From the NCBI GenBank assembly GCA_037389465.1, contig JAZARR010000028.1, positions 124,001 through 188,000 of the forward strand: a DNA stretch of 64,000 nucleotides. Direction: 5' to 3'. The notes below the pieces were generated by a model. The model saw nothing but the letters and a program-made list of their open reading frames with translations, was not told the DNA's origin and ran no database searches. Positions 1 through 11,683 of this stretch are shown piece by piece. Numbering within the stretch: the stretch's first letter is position 1; each line of letters begins with the position of its first letter. This DNA is from Baylisascaris procyonis (Eukaryota; Nematoda; Chromadorea; Rhabditida; Ascarididae). The position numbers and the translations under genes were made by a program.

Positions 1-3000
1 TGAAAGATAATGTACTAAGTCTTATAATAATATAGAGTGAAGACCTTGTCGAATAAGCATATGAGTAGAACTATTTGATGAACAAACAGATATGCATCAA
101 TATTTTCTGGGTGGTCATGATTTCAATTATAAGTAAATAAAAGCGTAGACACAACGATGCGATAATTTGTATCACTTTTTACACATAGACAACTTAATTA
201 GAAATATTTTCATTCTTATAGCAATACAATCGTTTTATGATCATTGATACTTAATTAGGCGAAAGCATTGAAAGTTGTTTAGATTTTGTGTCCCCAATAG
301 AAGCATTTTTCAATTTTCTTTAATTTCATTACAGTTTCTTGTGGGAAAATTTTTCTACATTTTCTACTTTCACTATTGTTCCTTTTTTCCAGCATCAACG
401 ATCATCGAACTTTGCATTGCCTATCTAATTATCTCATAATATTCAACTATACAAAATTCAAATACTCTTTATGCACGCTATCACTTAATGAGAGTATTGA
501 TTTATTCGTTCGTTTATTTCTTTTCAACATCAATAATAAGCGATATGTCGTTTCGTTTCTCTTATTATCATTGTTTATTCTTCGTTTTCATCGTCTCTTA
601 TAAGTTAGCCTAATTGTTTGTAAAAAAGCGTTCGTCTCTATAAACTAATCATAGCCAAAGCGTTCACCATATTAGTGAAAGATCACACATTTCAATAGGT
701 ATAGTGAATGAAGACAACAGATTTGATTTCAACAAAAAGAGTCAATAAACGTGAATAGGGGGTTTAATTACACGGTTTATTTTTCCACTCTTTTCTTCGA
801 CACAATAAACATAAAATTTTGCTGACGAATATCATGAATTGCTTGCTTGTTTATGCGGATCATATTTTCATGAACCTTCGGATTAGTGCTGTTGTTATGG
901 TGTTTATAGTTATCAAATCAAGAGTAATGTTATCAGATCACGAGTTTTCTAAGTGTTGATGCATGATACTAAATGCAAAAGCGCCTAGCATGCCATGCAC
1001 CTTCCTTTTTGGACTTATTACGCTCATGCAGATTATATAATCTGTATGAAGGTTGTAGATACAGGAGGTTGTAGATTCGCAATGTGTGATGCTACTATAT
1101 GCATCAAGATCTCAAAAGCGAAAGGATATTATTGCGTAAGCTTGTAGACTGTTTATCTTCCACATTACTTATATCCTGAATACATCAGCCGATCTCTCTT
1201 CTGAATATGAATATTACGGATTGCATAGCCAAACTTCTCAATATTAGGTGTGAAAGCAAAGCGTTAAATTAGAAACTTCTATAATATTTCCTATACGCTA
1301 ATCAAAGAATGGCATTCAATTTTCGTATCATTTATTATTAATTTCAAGGGAACTTTCATTTAGCAATTTCTGAGTTGGTGAATTGTTCACCGTACAGTTG
1401 GTTTTGCTGGGACATAAGGTTCTTGCATTTCTGCATAAAATATAGAAAACAAACATGATCTCGATCCATCTCTATCTGTCTGTCTGCGTTTATTGGCCGC
1501 TTCATAGCGACATCGAGGGAATCATAGAAGTATATGTTTGGCCGGCAGTAATCTTGTAACTAAACCAGCCAAGAAATACATTGCAGAAGATGCGTTTTTT
1601 GTAATTCCTCATAATCTAATCAGCTAGTTTTAGTGATCTTTTAACAAATAGTGAAAATCTGCGATATTACTTGAAAAACGACGATTAAAAAGTATTTAGT
1701 CTTTAGATGAAAATATTTCTACAATCATAGCAGTGGTGCATATAGCGCATCAACATTCTCGATTTCCTCATTAATTATATATGAATTTTTTCCTCAAATA
1801 TCATCCAGAATTTCATGTAGAGAATTGAAAATCTACGCAAGAATGCTTCCTGATGTGATAAAAACAGAAAACGAACCTTATTTAGCATTAAATTAGAGAG
1901 CACTAACAAAATATATAGCTAAGGATTACCCGTAAAATTATTTCTGCATTTATGCTTTTTAAATTACTCATTTAACTTCGCATTTTAGAAACTGTTAACT
2001 TCTTTTAATGAATATGAGTCTAATATATATGTTTAAATGATGAAGAGTGATAAAATCTACAACAAAATGAATGTTGAATTTATTAGATGGGATCAGTTAA
2101 GGCGTTCGGCTAAAGAATATTGTTGACGTATGATCAGAAAAATAAGCAAATGAGGAACATATATAAATTTGAGCTTTTTTGCATATATTATGAGCGTATT
2201 GGCCATTTCTTTCCATTGAAATTTTTTTTCTTCGTTCTGCTTCATCCTTGAACCATGCGCCTCATCTAAAAACACTTTTAGGAAATGTTAAATATCGTCT
2301 AAACAAAAAAAAACCTATCTGCTTACGGATCCGCGAAAATGTCGTACATGTTTATAATGCAGGCGATTTGGCAAAATTTGACTGTTTATATCCAAAATGC
2401 GATAAGTTCAAACTAATTAAATGAGTCCTTTAGTCTTCTATTGGCCAGCTGATTTTAATGATTCATCGTCGGACTGAAAATTTTTCTTCTCGCAATTACA
2501 CAGCATCACTTGTTTATTAATTCTAGAACACTCTGTCCCCCAAGACTTCAGATTTAAGGCTGTCAGTGATTTAATGCAACTCACATAAAACTATTCTCTT
2601 GCGACATGCGTCTATAAGTGAGAACAACATTTAGTGAACTCATAGTGAGCATAAGAGATTCGACCATTTGCTTTCATTTGGTCAGATGCAGCCTCCACAT
2701 TGAATATTTAATGAAGCCCAAATTTTCATTATATCGTTCATGGATTTCGGATGGGTGGCTTGCATTGTCGGTCAGGAATTCTTGAAGAGTAGATCTTAAA
2801 TGCGAACATTAGCGTCGATCTGGAATCTTCCAAAGTTGTGTCAAAAGAAACATGGAAAGCACTTGCAAAACCTAAGAGCTACGCAATGTAGGTGCCTATC
2901 TTTAATGTAGACTTAACAAAAGCAGTAAACATTTTATGCAGTGAGAGTTGCGATTGATGGCCAAATAAGCTTAATAAGAATGCTTTATTTTCTTCGTAAG

Positions 3001-3993
3001 GATATTCGCATGGAAATATCTTTCGCTTCGAGTGTAACCCGCCCACGAGCGGAGAAACAGCATTCATTTCGACACGCTTCATCCGTTCATTTCTTTGATT
3101 AATTCAAAGTGTCTCGTCGTATATTGAAACAGATAATTGCCAACGAGCTTTGCTTTTGAGCTCAGCCACTTTTCCCATGTCCAGTTGAATTGCGGCAAAG
3201 CCCACGTGTGTCGCTTTGAGTCAAGTTTTCACCCTCGTTGATGGAAAAGACTTTCTTGTTCAACCTTGTTTCTCAACAAATGTAACAAAACTATCCCCTA
3301 TTTTATTCTGCAAGGCTTTTAGCTATCGGAAATACTAACATTTCGATGCGAAACTTCTATTTCATTCAATATGACTTACACAATCGGGTATAATGTAGGA
3401 TAATAAAGCGGAAAATTATAAGGTGTTTTATTTAAGATGCAAAGAGAGCAGCACAATACACTCTGCGGGGATAGAATTATGTCATAAAATAACTATGTCG
3501 TTAGGGATTTAAGCTATGTTATTATATAATAAAGATTATAAGCAAGAAAATTCTCATTATTATTATACATATTATTTAGTTGTGAGTTGAAAGTAAAATG
3601 TGTGGTGCACTTTAGGATGCTTTAAGTGATTTTAAATAAAATCATCAGAGGATGTATCTAAAAAAATGGGAAATATTTCACTGAAATTTAGAGAGAATGA
3701 AATTTTTTCTTTTTTTTTTCAACAATGAAGTTATTACAATTTCGATATTCAATTTCTTTCGTTTAAATAAGTTTTTTTTTCATCTAATTTTGTTGTATTA
3801 TTTCGATATTCGAGCATTCAACGCATAATGAGTAGCATGCGATATACATAGTTACTATTAGTATGTTGAAGTCATAAAAACCATTGACACTAATTGAGAG
3901 ATGAAAGATAAGAAGTGACAATAGTACGTAAATTATCCTCGAAAGAGTTGTTGACATGCATTTCCTTTATTCGCAATTTTTCGTTGAATTGAT
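1..3993. other. AT-rich region, no supported gene
   Basis: I see no convincing exon, RNA gene or mobile element here on either strand. The open frames are short, lack domain-like character and do not join across plausible splice sites. The stretch ends at the left target-site duplication of the BEL/Pao element. Distal exons of genes lying to the left of the window could be present but unrecognisable without transcripts. Confidence 0.5.
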
Positions 3994-3998
3994 ACGTA

Positions 3999-5223
3999 TG
4001 TCGCGAACATTCGCGAAAGCGTTACATCTATTTACGATATCGATGCAGCCGGCGAACCGGAAATGTCAGTCAGAGAAAGCATCATGACTAACTTAAGAAG
4101 AGTAAATCACAACGAATACAGTCACTAACGCTAAATGCTAATTCACCGTTGAGCAACCATAAAGCGAATATTTGTTTACGATATCGATGCAGCTAAAGAG
4201 CCGGAGATATTAATATTCGCGAAAGCGCTACGTTTGTTTACAATACCGATGCAGCTGGAGAGCGGGAGATATCAATCGAAGACGGCATCATGAATGGCAT
4301 AAGAAGAGCAAGTCACGACGAATACATTGACTATCGCTAATTGCTAAGACACCGATCTATGAAACCAGATACGCCGCTCATAACGCCCTCAACAGTTCAC
4401 GCCTCTCACAAGCTTAAATTGATCATTCAACTCGCCCAATGACCGACAGTGAAGACGCATTGGGCTCAGCTTCTCATATATGTCGATCGAATTCTTCATT
4501 CAACTCTTAGCTTGTGTACTTGTTCAGTTAATCCCCTTGTGAAAACTGTTCATGCGATTTCTGTTACGAATGGTCATTGGACCAACAATCCCTCTACTCC
4601 AGATATTAGCCTTTGCTAGACCTATTTGAAGTTCCAACGATTCGCTATATCATGTGTATTTGTTGTGTCGCATATCGCTTCATTGTTTACTCGAATATAA
4701 GGTTTAATTACCCAAGTTTGAGGCCCGACGGGTGGCGAGCCCGCAGTACCAAGTAATCAAACTTGGGACGAAAACGGTGACCGATCCAGAAGGGGCACAA
4801 GTGGACGAGCCCGCGATCAGGCCTGTTTAAGACTTTCGATATTTCGAGTTCTCTTTTATCCAGTTCGAACGACCCGATATTCATTTATAGCGAACAGACA
4901 GCTAAACGAAGAGAGCAAAACTCTCACCCATATTTCGAGACTCTCGCGATAAAAGGAGCAAACCCCGCTTTGTGTGGCAAATATACGGGAGGTCAAATCT
5001 TGATTGTCACATTGTGCCATTGAAACGACGAACTTGTATTGTGAAGCTGTTGTATTATAACCTCATCTGTATTCGTGCTTACTCGTTCATAAACACATAA
5101 TACGATTGTGTTTTTACTTGTGTACTCGCGGGGGAGCCAACCGACCAGTGGAGTACATCGACTCCCAACGACTCCCGACCAAACGACCCACCACCACACC
5201 ATATTCATCTGTTGTTCGCTACA
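3999..5223 (+). repeat. 5' LTR of BEL/Pao element
   Basis: Starts TGTCGCGAAC and ends GTTCGCTACA. It is the same length as the 3' LTR, and by eye I found a single substitution between them (G at about 4551 against A at about 9773). It includes an env-tail coding segment and a degenerate repeat of that segment. A TATAA motif at 4696-4700 is a possible core promoter, but the U3/R/U5 borders are not defined. Confidence 0.92.
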
Positions 5224-5241
5224 TGGTGCGTCTGGAAACCA
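5224..5241 (+). other. Retroelement primer-binding site
   Basis: TGGTGCGTCTGG follows the 5' LTR with no gap. It begins with the TGG expected to pair with a tRNA 3' CCA. The complement (ending GACGCACCA) would fit an acceptor stem of a glycine-type tRNA, the usual primer of Pao elements. The tRNA identity is inference and would need comparison with the host tRNA set. Confidence 0.6.
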
Positions 5242-5288
5242 CGAATTGAACCTGTCGATTGCTTGACAAACGCACCTTACGAATCAAA

Positions 5289-8200
5289 ATGTCAAAGGCT
5301 TTTCGCAAAGCAATTTCAATTGAGAAGCGCTCCCTCGTTGCGCTCATCCAGGAAGCACGCGAGTTCACAGTTAACCAACCCGACGCGCAGCTCCCCTTCG
5401 ATGATCAAATAGCTGCTCTTGATCAACAAAGGCGCAAATTCCTCAATCACCGAACCCGAATCGAACAACGCATCATCTCTATTACACGCCATCATGACAG
5501 ATGGCTGACCTTTCTGGAAACGACCGGAAAAGCAGCGGAAGAAATAGCCTTTTACGACCAAGTGACGAATGATCCGGACAATTTCCTCGAAGTCCTAATC
5601 ACTGCGTCAGACACCAACGCGAACTTGACTTCACATATCGACTACATCACCGACATCATTGCAGCAGCAACTGCACGCCATACCGCTAAGTCACCTCTCA
5701 CTCAACCTCAACAGGTACTCTCTCCCGAATCCACTAATCGAGCGATACACGACATACGCCTGCCGAAATTGCAACTCAAACCATTTTACGGCGATTTAGC
5801 AAAATGGCCACAATTCAAAGCCACCTTTCAGTCAGCAGTCGGCAATAATCCCAATCTCTCGCCGATCCAAAAACTTAACTATCTCCTGAATTCACTCGAA
5901 GGCGCAGCCGCACGTGCCGTCACAGGCTACGCACTTTCACCAGAAAACTACGACATCGTCTGGAATGCCCTTGAACAGCAATTTGGTTCTTCCGACGCCA
6001 TCATCAATTCTCTCTACACCCAACTTGAAAATCTGCCAAAAGCAGATCGCGATATCCGATCAATAGTGGACCAACTCGAATGTATCATACGACAACTGGA
6101 AACTCAAGGTGAAAACCTCGAAACCCGAATGATTCATCGTACAATCGAGAAGAAATTACCCCACTGGGTCCTTCTACACCTTGAAGACGAAAAAGAAAAG
6201 TTAACATGCTGGTCACTACAGACACTTCGTGAAACTCTCCGCAAACTTGCGCTTAAGCGAGAGAAAGTGCAACGAACTTATCGAGACCAAGACGCTTCTC
6301 GTCCAAACACCAACGTTCCACGATCCGATCATCCAACTACAGCCCGGTCTGTAATCCGCTCAACCCCACGCCAACCGTCTCGCCCTAGCTACACCAATAA
6401 ATCATCCTATATTTCTGCATTCCCCGTCTCGACCCGATCACAGGCACTCACCAAAGTAGCCCCACAGTCACTACATTGCGCTTTCTGTGGGGACGGGCAC
6501 TGGAGCGACCAGTGCAAGAAATATGCAACGGCCCAAGAACGTACACAGAGGGCAATAGCGAAAAGGCTTTGCTTCAATTGCCTACGAGAAGGCCACGGAA
6601 CAAGAAACTGCCCAAAAAAGAAGGAATGCTTCTACTGCAAAAGGCAAGGACATTGCGCCGCGTTATGCAAACAACGTGCAACGCCAATGCAGCAGTTTTC
6701 GCCTACGCGCACACGAGTGCAAGCAGCGAATACAACTAAAGAAGAATCAAATAGCGCTAACGAAACAAAAAGCGACGAGGAAATCAAAATGATCGCAACG
6801 ACAGTAATCCGCAGCAAGGATCCACACGAAACGACAAGAGGAGACGCGAAATTAGCGACACTACTTCTATGTAAGGAAGTACTGGTGTCGAATGTGAACG
6901 ACCCGCGACGCGCAGCCGTGGTGACTGCATTTTTCGACTCAGGGTGTCAAGGCACCTTTGTGACCAACGAGCTGGTAAAGAAGCTACAGTTGGAAACGAA
7001 CGCGTCGCAAAAGCTAACGATATGCGGATTCGGAAGCAAGAAGCCGACAACGTACGATTCGAAGCAAGTCGCACTCAATATCCATCTGATGAATGGCTCG
7101 ACGAAGCGAATAGAGGCGAAATCTATGGAACGAATTACGCAAAAGATTCAAACTGTCGACCTAACTCGAGAAGACTTGGACGGCCTCGAGCAGCAAAAAG
7201 CAACAAAGCTGACATTGCCTACGAAGTGGAAAGCGCCGAGTGTGGTGATCGGCATCGATTATTATCACCAGTTTTTCAATGGGGACGCGAAACATTTGAA
7301 TTCAGGATTCGAACTGATCGACTCAGAAGTGGGTGCAATGGTCGCTGGGAGAGGACGCATGAAAAATGCAAGCGGCGACAAGAGAAGACACACGCAAGCA
7401 ATCAACCTAATCGCCTCGCTTCAAGTGAGCGCTGACGACAACTCGATGACCCACGGAGATGATAGAAGACAATTCGAGCCGGGAGATCCTCACTTGGAAC
7501 GAGAAGATCCCGAAGACGAGGACGAACTTGAAAATCCCGAAGACAGCTTGAAATGCCATATCGCGACAACCGAGATAACAGAAGAACGCAACGCAGCGGC
7601 GAAAAGGAAGAACGCGAAGAAGTCGACAATAAGGATCAGTAAGGGCAGCAACATTCGTTTCTTCCTACTCATGAATGTTATGATCATGTTCAGGCCGAAC
7701 CTCGAAACGTCGACAGCAGCCCCGACGATTAGAGGACAATTTTGTCCGATGGGATCAGCATTGACTGCGTATATACCCCTACCGGTCGACCATGACTGCT
7801 CCAGGAAAACCGAGTCACGGATCCAGAAGGCAAACGTGACAGTGTACAGGAAACAGTTTGTCAGAATGAACGCCAGTTACTGTTCCCGAACGCAACGAAC
7901 TGTATGCACTGATGCTCTTCTGCGCTGGCATCTCAGCGTAGCAGGCGATAACACGAATACGACACGAGTACCGGCAGATACTTGCAACGAAATGGCTGTG
8001 GACAAGACGGTCTATGGTCAACCTCTTTACAAGAAAAGCAAGCATCAGTGGAGTACGAACAACCCCGTCACCTATAGCTATGGATGGATTGGGCAGCGTT
8101 GTACGACAACGACGAACTACTACTTCGAGGAAGGAGAGATAGTAGTCCAAGACGGCTCGCACATTTTGACCGACCTGGCCGTCTCCTGTTCCTTTCAAGG

Positions 8201-9350
8201 AGGCAAGTGCATCACCCCAACAGCGACGATACTGTGGAATCCGCACCAACTCAAACATCGCTGCCACTACCACCAGCAGGGACGATTCGAAGCATATCTA
8301 ATAGAAGATCGAGTACTCATCGAAGCCCTACAAGAGGTTTTCGTGAAATCGAGAAATCAATCCGCTATCGATCAACACTGCAGTTTTGACCGACCGTGGA
8401 AAATGGAAAACGGTGTGATCCTGACCTTGGGATCTCCTGCGATGGACCAGAACGACACAGCAAACGAAGTGAAAGCATTTCTGCTGGAACAGGGAGATCC
8501 AGCACCTGATCCGGAAAACACACGTTTTCAGTACCTTTATCAGCGTCTGAAGGAAATGAACGGACGCCATATCGAGGAAGCTTTTCAGCGCATATGCAAC
8601 AATCGAAATCGAATAAATACAGTCGTGCGATGGATCAGTGGAAAAGATCCAGCTTACATCGCGAGGATGCTAACGAACCGAACAGACATAACTGGTGAGG
8701 CAGTCGAAGGAGGGATACTCATCTCGAAATGCATCCATCAGCCTTCCGATGGGGCAGAAAACGTTAAACGAGAAAAAGGGGATCCGATCTTCAATAAGCA
8801 GGTCATCCAAGCCCTTGAACAACGAAAAGCCTACTGGACGACGACAGTACTGGCTCGAGCCCTGAGCGGAGGCCAACAGGGAATCCAGGCACCTCCACGC
8901 AGCACCGCGGAGGCCATAGAAGAAGAAGAAAGCAGAATCACTCAACAAATTGAGAATACTGCTAACGATATCGAAGACGAGATTGAAGCAATCGCTTTAC
9001 GTTGGAAACTCATTACAGCAACCATCTTAATGTGCTTGATTGGTTGCATCGTCATTGGACTCTACCATCGATTTGGGAGCCCATTCAAATGCTGCGGAAC
9101 AAGCCACCATAGGCGCGAACAAGTTGTTATCGAGATGACCTCGTCTAACCCGCCCGTAAGCGACTATAGACCTGCGCAGCTAAAGATACCTCAACCCACG
9201 AAAATTTCGTCGGCCAGGAGTGTCGCGAACATTCGCGAAAGCGTTACATCTATTTACGATATCGATGCAGCCGGCGAACCGGAAATGTCAGTCAGAGAAA
9301 GCATCATGACTAACTTAAGAAGAGTAAATCACAACGAATACAGTCACTAA
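5289..9350 (+). CDS. Gag-protease-envelope fusion polyprotein of BEL/Pao element
   Basis: This is a single 1,353-aa ORF. I start it at the first in-frame ATG; the frame is open slightly further upstream, without an ATG. Residues ~1-350 are gag-like, with a DUF1759-type helical core around residues 165-350. Three zinc knuckles follow at ~396-460 (one C-x2-C-x3-H-x4-C, then two C-x2-C-x4-H-x4-C). The aspartic protease, with the active-site triad Asp-Ser-Gly in FFDSGCQGTF, lies near residue 548, and the conserved VIGIDYY segment follows about 100 residues on. An acidic linker (~715-770) leads to a hydrophobic segment (~787-800), a Cys-rich ectodomain with several N-glycosylation motifs (~805-1238), a transmembrane helix (~1240-1262) and a ~90-residue tail. 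No polymerase or integrase motif occurs. The last 43 codons (including the stop) lie inside the 3' LTR. The envelope part is class-unassigned. Confidence 0.88.
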   Translation: MSKAFRKAISIEKRSLVALIQEAREFTVNQPDAQLPFDDQIAALDQQRRKFLNHRTRIEQRIISITRHHDRWLTFLETTGKAAEEIAFYDQVTNDPDNFLEVLITASDTNANLTSHIDYITDIIAAATARHTAKSPLTQPQQVLSPESTNRAIHDIRLPKLQLKPFYGDLAKWPQFKATFQSAVGNNPNLSPIQKLNYLLNSLEGAAARAVTGYALSPENYDIVWNALEQQFGSSDAIINSLYTQLENLPKADRDIRSIVDQLECIIRQLETQGENLETRMIHRTIEKKLPHWVLLHLEDEKEKLTCWSLQTLRETLRKLALKREKVQRTYRDQDASRPNTNVPRSDHPTTARSVIRSTPRQPSRPSYTNKSSYISAFPVSTRSQALTKVAPQSLHCAFCGDGHWSDQCKKYATAQERTQRAIAKRLCFNCLREGHGTRNCPKKKECFYCKRQGHCAALCKQRATPMQQFSPTRTRVQAANTTKEESNSANETKSDEEIKMIATTVIRSKDPHETTRGDAKLATLLLCKEVLVSNVNDPRRAAVVTAFFDSGCQGTFVTNELVKKLQLETNASQKLTICGFGSKKPTTYDSKQVALNIHLMNGSTKRIEAKSMERITQKIQTVDLTREDLDGLEQQKATKLTLPTKWKAPSVVIGIDYYHQFFNGDAKHLNSGFELIDSEVGAMVAGRGRMKNASGDKRRHTQAINLIASLQVSADDNSMTHGDDRRQFEPGDPHLEREDPEDEDELENPEDSLKCHIATTEITEERNAAAKRKNAKKSTIRISKGSNIRFFLLMNVMIMFRPNLETSTAAPTIRGQFCPMGSALTAYIPLPVDHDCSRKTESRIQKANVTVYRKQFVRMNASYCSRTQRTVCTDALLRWHLSVAGDNTNTTRVPADTCNEMAVDKTVYGQPLYKKSKHQWSTNNPVTYSYGWIGQRCTTTTNYYFEEGEIVVQDGSHILTDLAVSCSFQGGKCITPTATILWNPHQLKHRCHYHQQGRFEAYLIEDRVLIEALQEVFVKSRNQSAIDQHCSFDRPWKMENGVILTLGSPAMDQNDTANEVKAFLLEQGDPAPDPENTRFQYLYQRLKEMNGRHIEEAFQRICNNRNRINTVVRWISGKDPAYIARMLTNRTDITGEAVEGGILISKCIHQPSDGAENVKREKGDPIFNKQVIQALEQRKAYWTTTVLARALSGGQQGIQAPPRSTAEAIEEEESRITQQIENTANDIEDEIEAIALRWKLITATILMCLIGCIVIGLYHRFGSPFKCCGTSHHRREQVVIEMTSSNPPVSDYRPAQLKIPQPTKISSARSVANIRESVTSIYDIDAAGEPEMSVRESIMTNLRRVNHNEYSH

Positions 9351-10445
9351 CGCTAAATGCTAATTCACCGTTGAGCAACCATAAAGCGAATATTTGTTTA
9401 CGATATCGATGCAGCTAAAGAGCCGGAGATATTAATATTCGCGAAAGCGCTACGTTTGTTTACAATACCGATGCAGCTGGAGAGCGGGAGATATCAATCG
9501 AAGACGGCATCATGAATGGCATAAGAAGAGCAAGTCACGACGAATACATTGACTATCGCTAATTGCTAAGACACCGATCTATGAAACCAGATACGCCGCT
9601 CATAACGCCCTCAACAGTTCACGCCTCTCACAAGCTTAAATTGATCATTCAACTCGCCCAATGACCGACAGTGAAGACGCATTGGGCTCAGCTTCTCATA
9701 TATGTCGATCGAATTCTTCATTCAACTCTTAGCTTGTGTACTTGTTCAGTTAATCCCCTTGTAAAAACTGTTCATGCGATTTCTGTTACGAATGGTCATT
9801 GGACCAACAATCCCTCTACTCCAGATATTAGCCTTTGCTAGACCTATTTGAAGTTCCAACGATTCGCTATATCATGTGTATTTGTTGTGTCGCATATCGC
9901 TTCATTGTTTACTCGAATATAAGGTTTAATTACCCAAGTTTGAGGCCCGACGGGTGGCGAGCCCGCAGTACCAAGTAATCAAACTTGGGACGAAAACGGT
10001 GACCGATCCAGAAGGGGCACAAGTGGACGAGCCCGCGATCAGGCCTGTTTAAGACTTTCGATATTTCGAGTTCTCTTTTATCCAGTTCGAACGACCCGAT
10101 ATTCATTTATAGCGAACAGACAGCTAAACGAAGAGAGCAAAACTCTCACCCATATTTCGAGACTCTCGCGATAAAAGGAGCAAACCCCGCTTTGTGTGGC
10201 AAATATACGGGAGGTCAAATCTTGATTGTCACATTGTGCCATTGAAACGACGAACTTGTATTGTGAAGCTGTTGTATTATAACCTCATCTGTATTCGTGC
10301 TTACTCGTTCATAAACACATAATACGATTGTGTTTTTACTTGTGTACTCGCGGGGGAGCCAACCGACCAGTGGAGTACATCGACTCCCAACGACTCCCGA
10401 CCAAACGACCCACCACCACACCATATTCATCTGTTGTTCGCTACA
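9221..10445 (+). repeat. 3' LTR of BEL/Pao element
   Basis: Direct repeat of 3999-5223, followed by the second copy of the ACGTA target duplication. It begins inside the envelope reading frame, which stops at 9350. The expected polypurine tract immediately upstream is weak (only AGGAG before the TG), perhaps because the site overlaps coding sequence. Confidence 0.92.
9434..9562 (+). repeat. Duplicated envelope-tail coding segment inside the LTR
   Basis: After the envelope stop, a second 42-codon open segment with its own stop resembles the end of the envelope tail: both begin NIRESxT, share a Y-x2-D-A-A-G-E core and end with R-R-x2-(S/N)-H-x-E-Y before the stop. A shorter third copy of the D-A-A-x-E-P-E core lies at about 9394-9433. 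The same structure occurs in the 5' LTR at 4212-4340. It is not in frame with the envelope stop, so it is not translated from the main ORF. Confidence 0.75.
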
Positions 10446-10450
10446 ACGTA

Positions 10451-11651
10451 ATTCATTCAGAGAATTTATAATTTTCTGCTTCAATGTGCTAATTCCACCT
10501 GTATATCAACTCTCAATCATTATATAAATATTCATAAGTATAAGTAAAATACTATTTTGTGCATCGCAATGAGAGAATAATTTAATTATTCCCTTTATTT
10601 AAACCTAGAGAGCTAGATTGAATAGTTGTGAAGCGTCAAGTGCATTGCAATAAGGATTTAGAATTTCGACTATCATTGTCTTTTTTTTTTTCATTCCATT
10701 TTGCCTTACAAAACAAAGATCAATTTTCAAAGTAGTCCTTAGCTTTATCTCTAAATTAGCATGTGGGAAGATTGGCGTTATGGGAGCGGCATGTGTAGGG
10801 AGTTTCACGCGTTGGCTATAATCGAATCCACCCACAACTGCTTCTCACTTCTTGGAATTAGAATTTCGCTCTTCAATCAGTAGCTTCCTGTATATCATTG
10901 TTTGCCATTTCCGCCACTTCCCACTGCTCTAAACTAGTGAGTTTAATTCCCGATTGACAAAGAAATTGATTTCAAGACTAACCGTCTGTAGTGCAATCAT
11001 TGATATTTGATTACACAGCCCTAATTTGAGTGGCTCATAAATGCCGTTGACCCTAAGGGCATCTAAACATTTCAAGGCACTCATAAATTCATGATTCATG
11101 AATTGGCTAAATATTCATAAATCCACGGAAAGCTCCTATTGAACGCTTTTTCGACTTTGATGTTAAAATATAGGAAATTGCTCGTTGCATAGCTAAGTGA
11201 AAGTGCAGTCACATGTTTCTTCGAGGATAGAACGTTTCTGGAATCGGGTTGAATGCCATGATCAGAAGGTTTTAGTGACAGTCTGGTCTTGTCTATCTTT
11301 GGAAGATGATTTCAAAAACTGGCAATTTTGGCCAAATTGCTCATCCTGTGATGAAAACTCATCAAAATTTTTTCAATAATTTTTGCCAAAAGCGATGAAC
11401 GTTAACAAGTCTTGCTTTGATATATCACTACGTTATTATGTACTCAATATAGCTGCGCAGAAGCGCATTATGGAGGTGTCATACGCTATAACTATACCCG
11501 TATAACTATCCATTTATGCTCTTGTTGTTCAATAGCTTTAAACTCGCTAATCACAAAAGCGTTTAGTATGATAGGATAGCCCATAGTATAAAATGACCTT
11601 CTATCGGTATATTGTAGGGATTCTGTTCTCGATACTCGCAGCAGTTCCTCT

Positions 11652-11683
<32 letters not shown>

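Larger units (their letters stand above)
3994..10450 (+). mobile_element. BEL/Pao-type LTR retroelement with gag-protease-env and no pol
   Basis: A complete LTR element lies between two copies of the 5-bp target duplication ACGTA (3994-3998 and 10446-10450). The LTRs (3999-5223 and 9221-10445, 1,225 bp each) begin TG and end CA. The internal part is only 3,997 bp. A primer-binding site starts directly after the 5' LTR. The single long ORF carries a BEL/Pao gag, CCHC zinc knuckles, an A17-like aspartic protease and then an envelope-like glycoprotein. Reverse transcriptase, RNase H and integrase are absent, so the element must be mobilised by enzymes supplied in trans. The family call rests on gag/protease architecture (DUF1759 and DUF1758-like), the 5-bp duplication and the PBS type. 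I infer it is a pol-deleted derivative of an env-bearing Pao element. Confidence 0.9.

Noticed and set aside
6944..7435. 163-codon alternative frame within the retroelement ORF (plus other overlapping frames at 7.8-8.4 kb)
   Set aside because: Overlaps the protease-containing main frame, which has clear domains; no start or frameshift context was seen.
10215..10484. Open frame on the minus strand in the 3' LTR (also 4993-5208 in the 5' LTR)
   Set aside because: Lies wholly in LTR regulatory DNA, antisense, with no family character; same sequence in both LTRs only because the LTRs are repeats.
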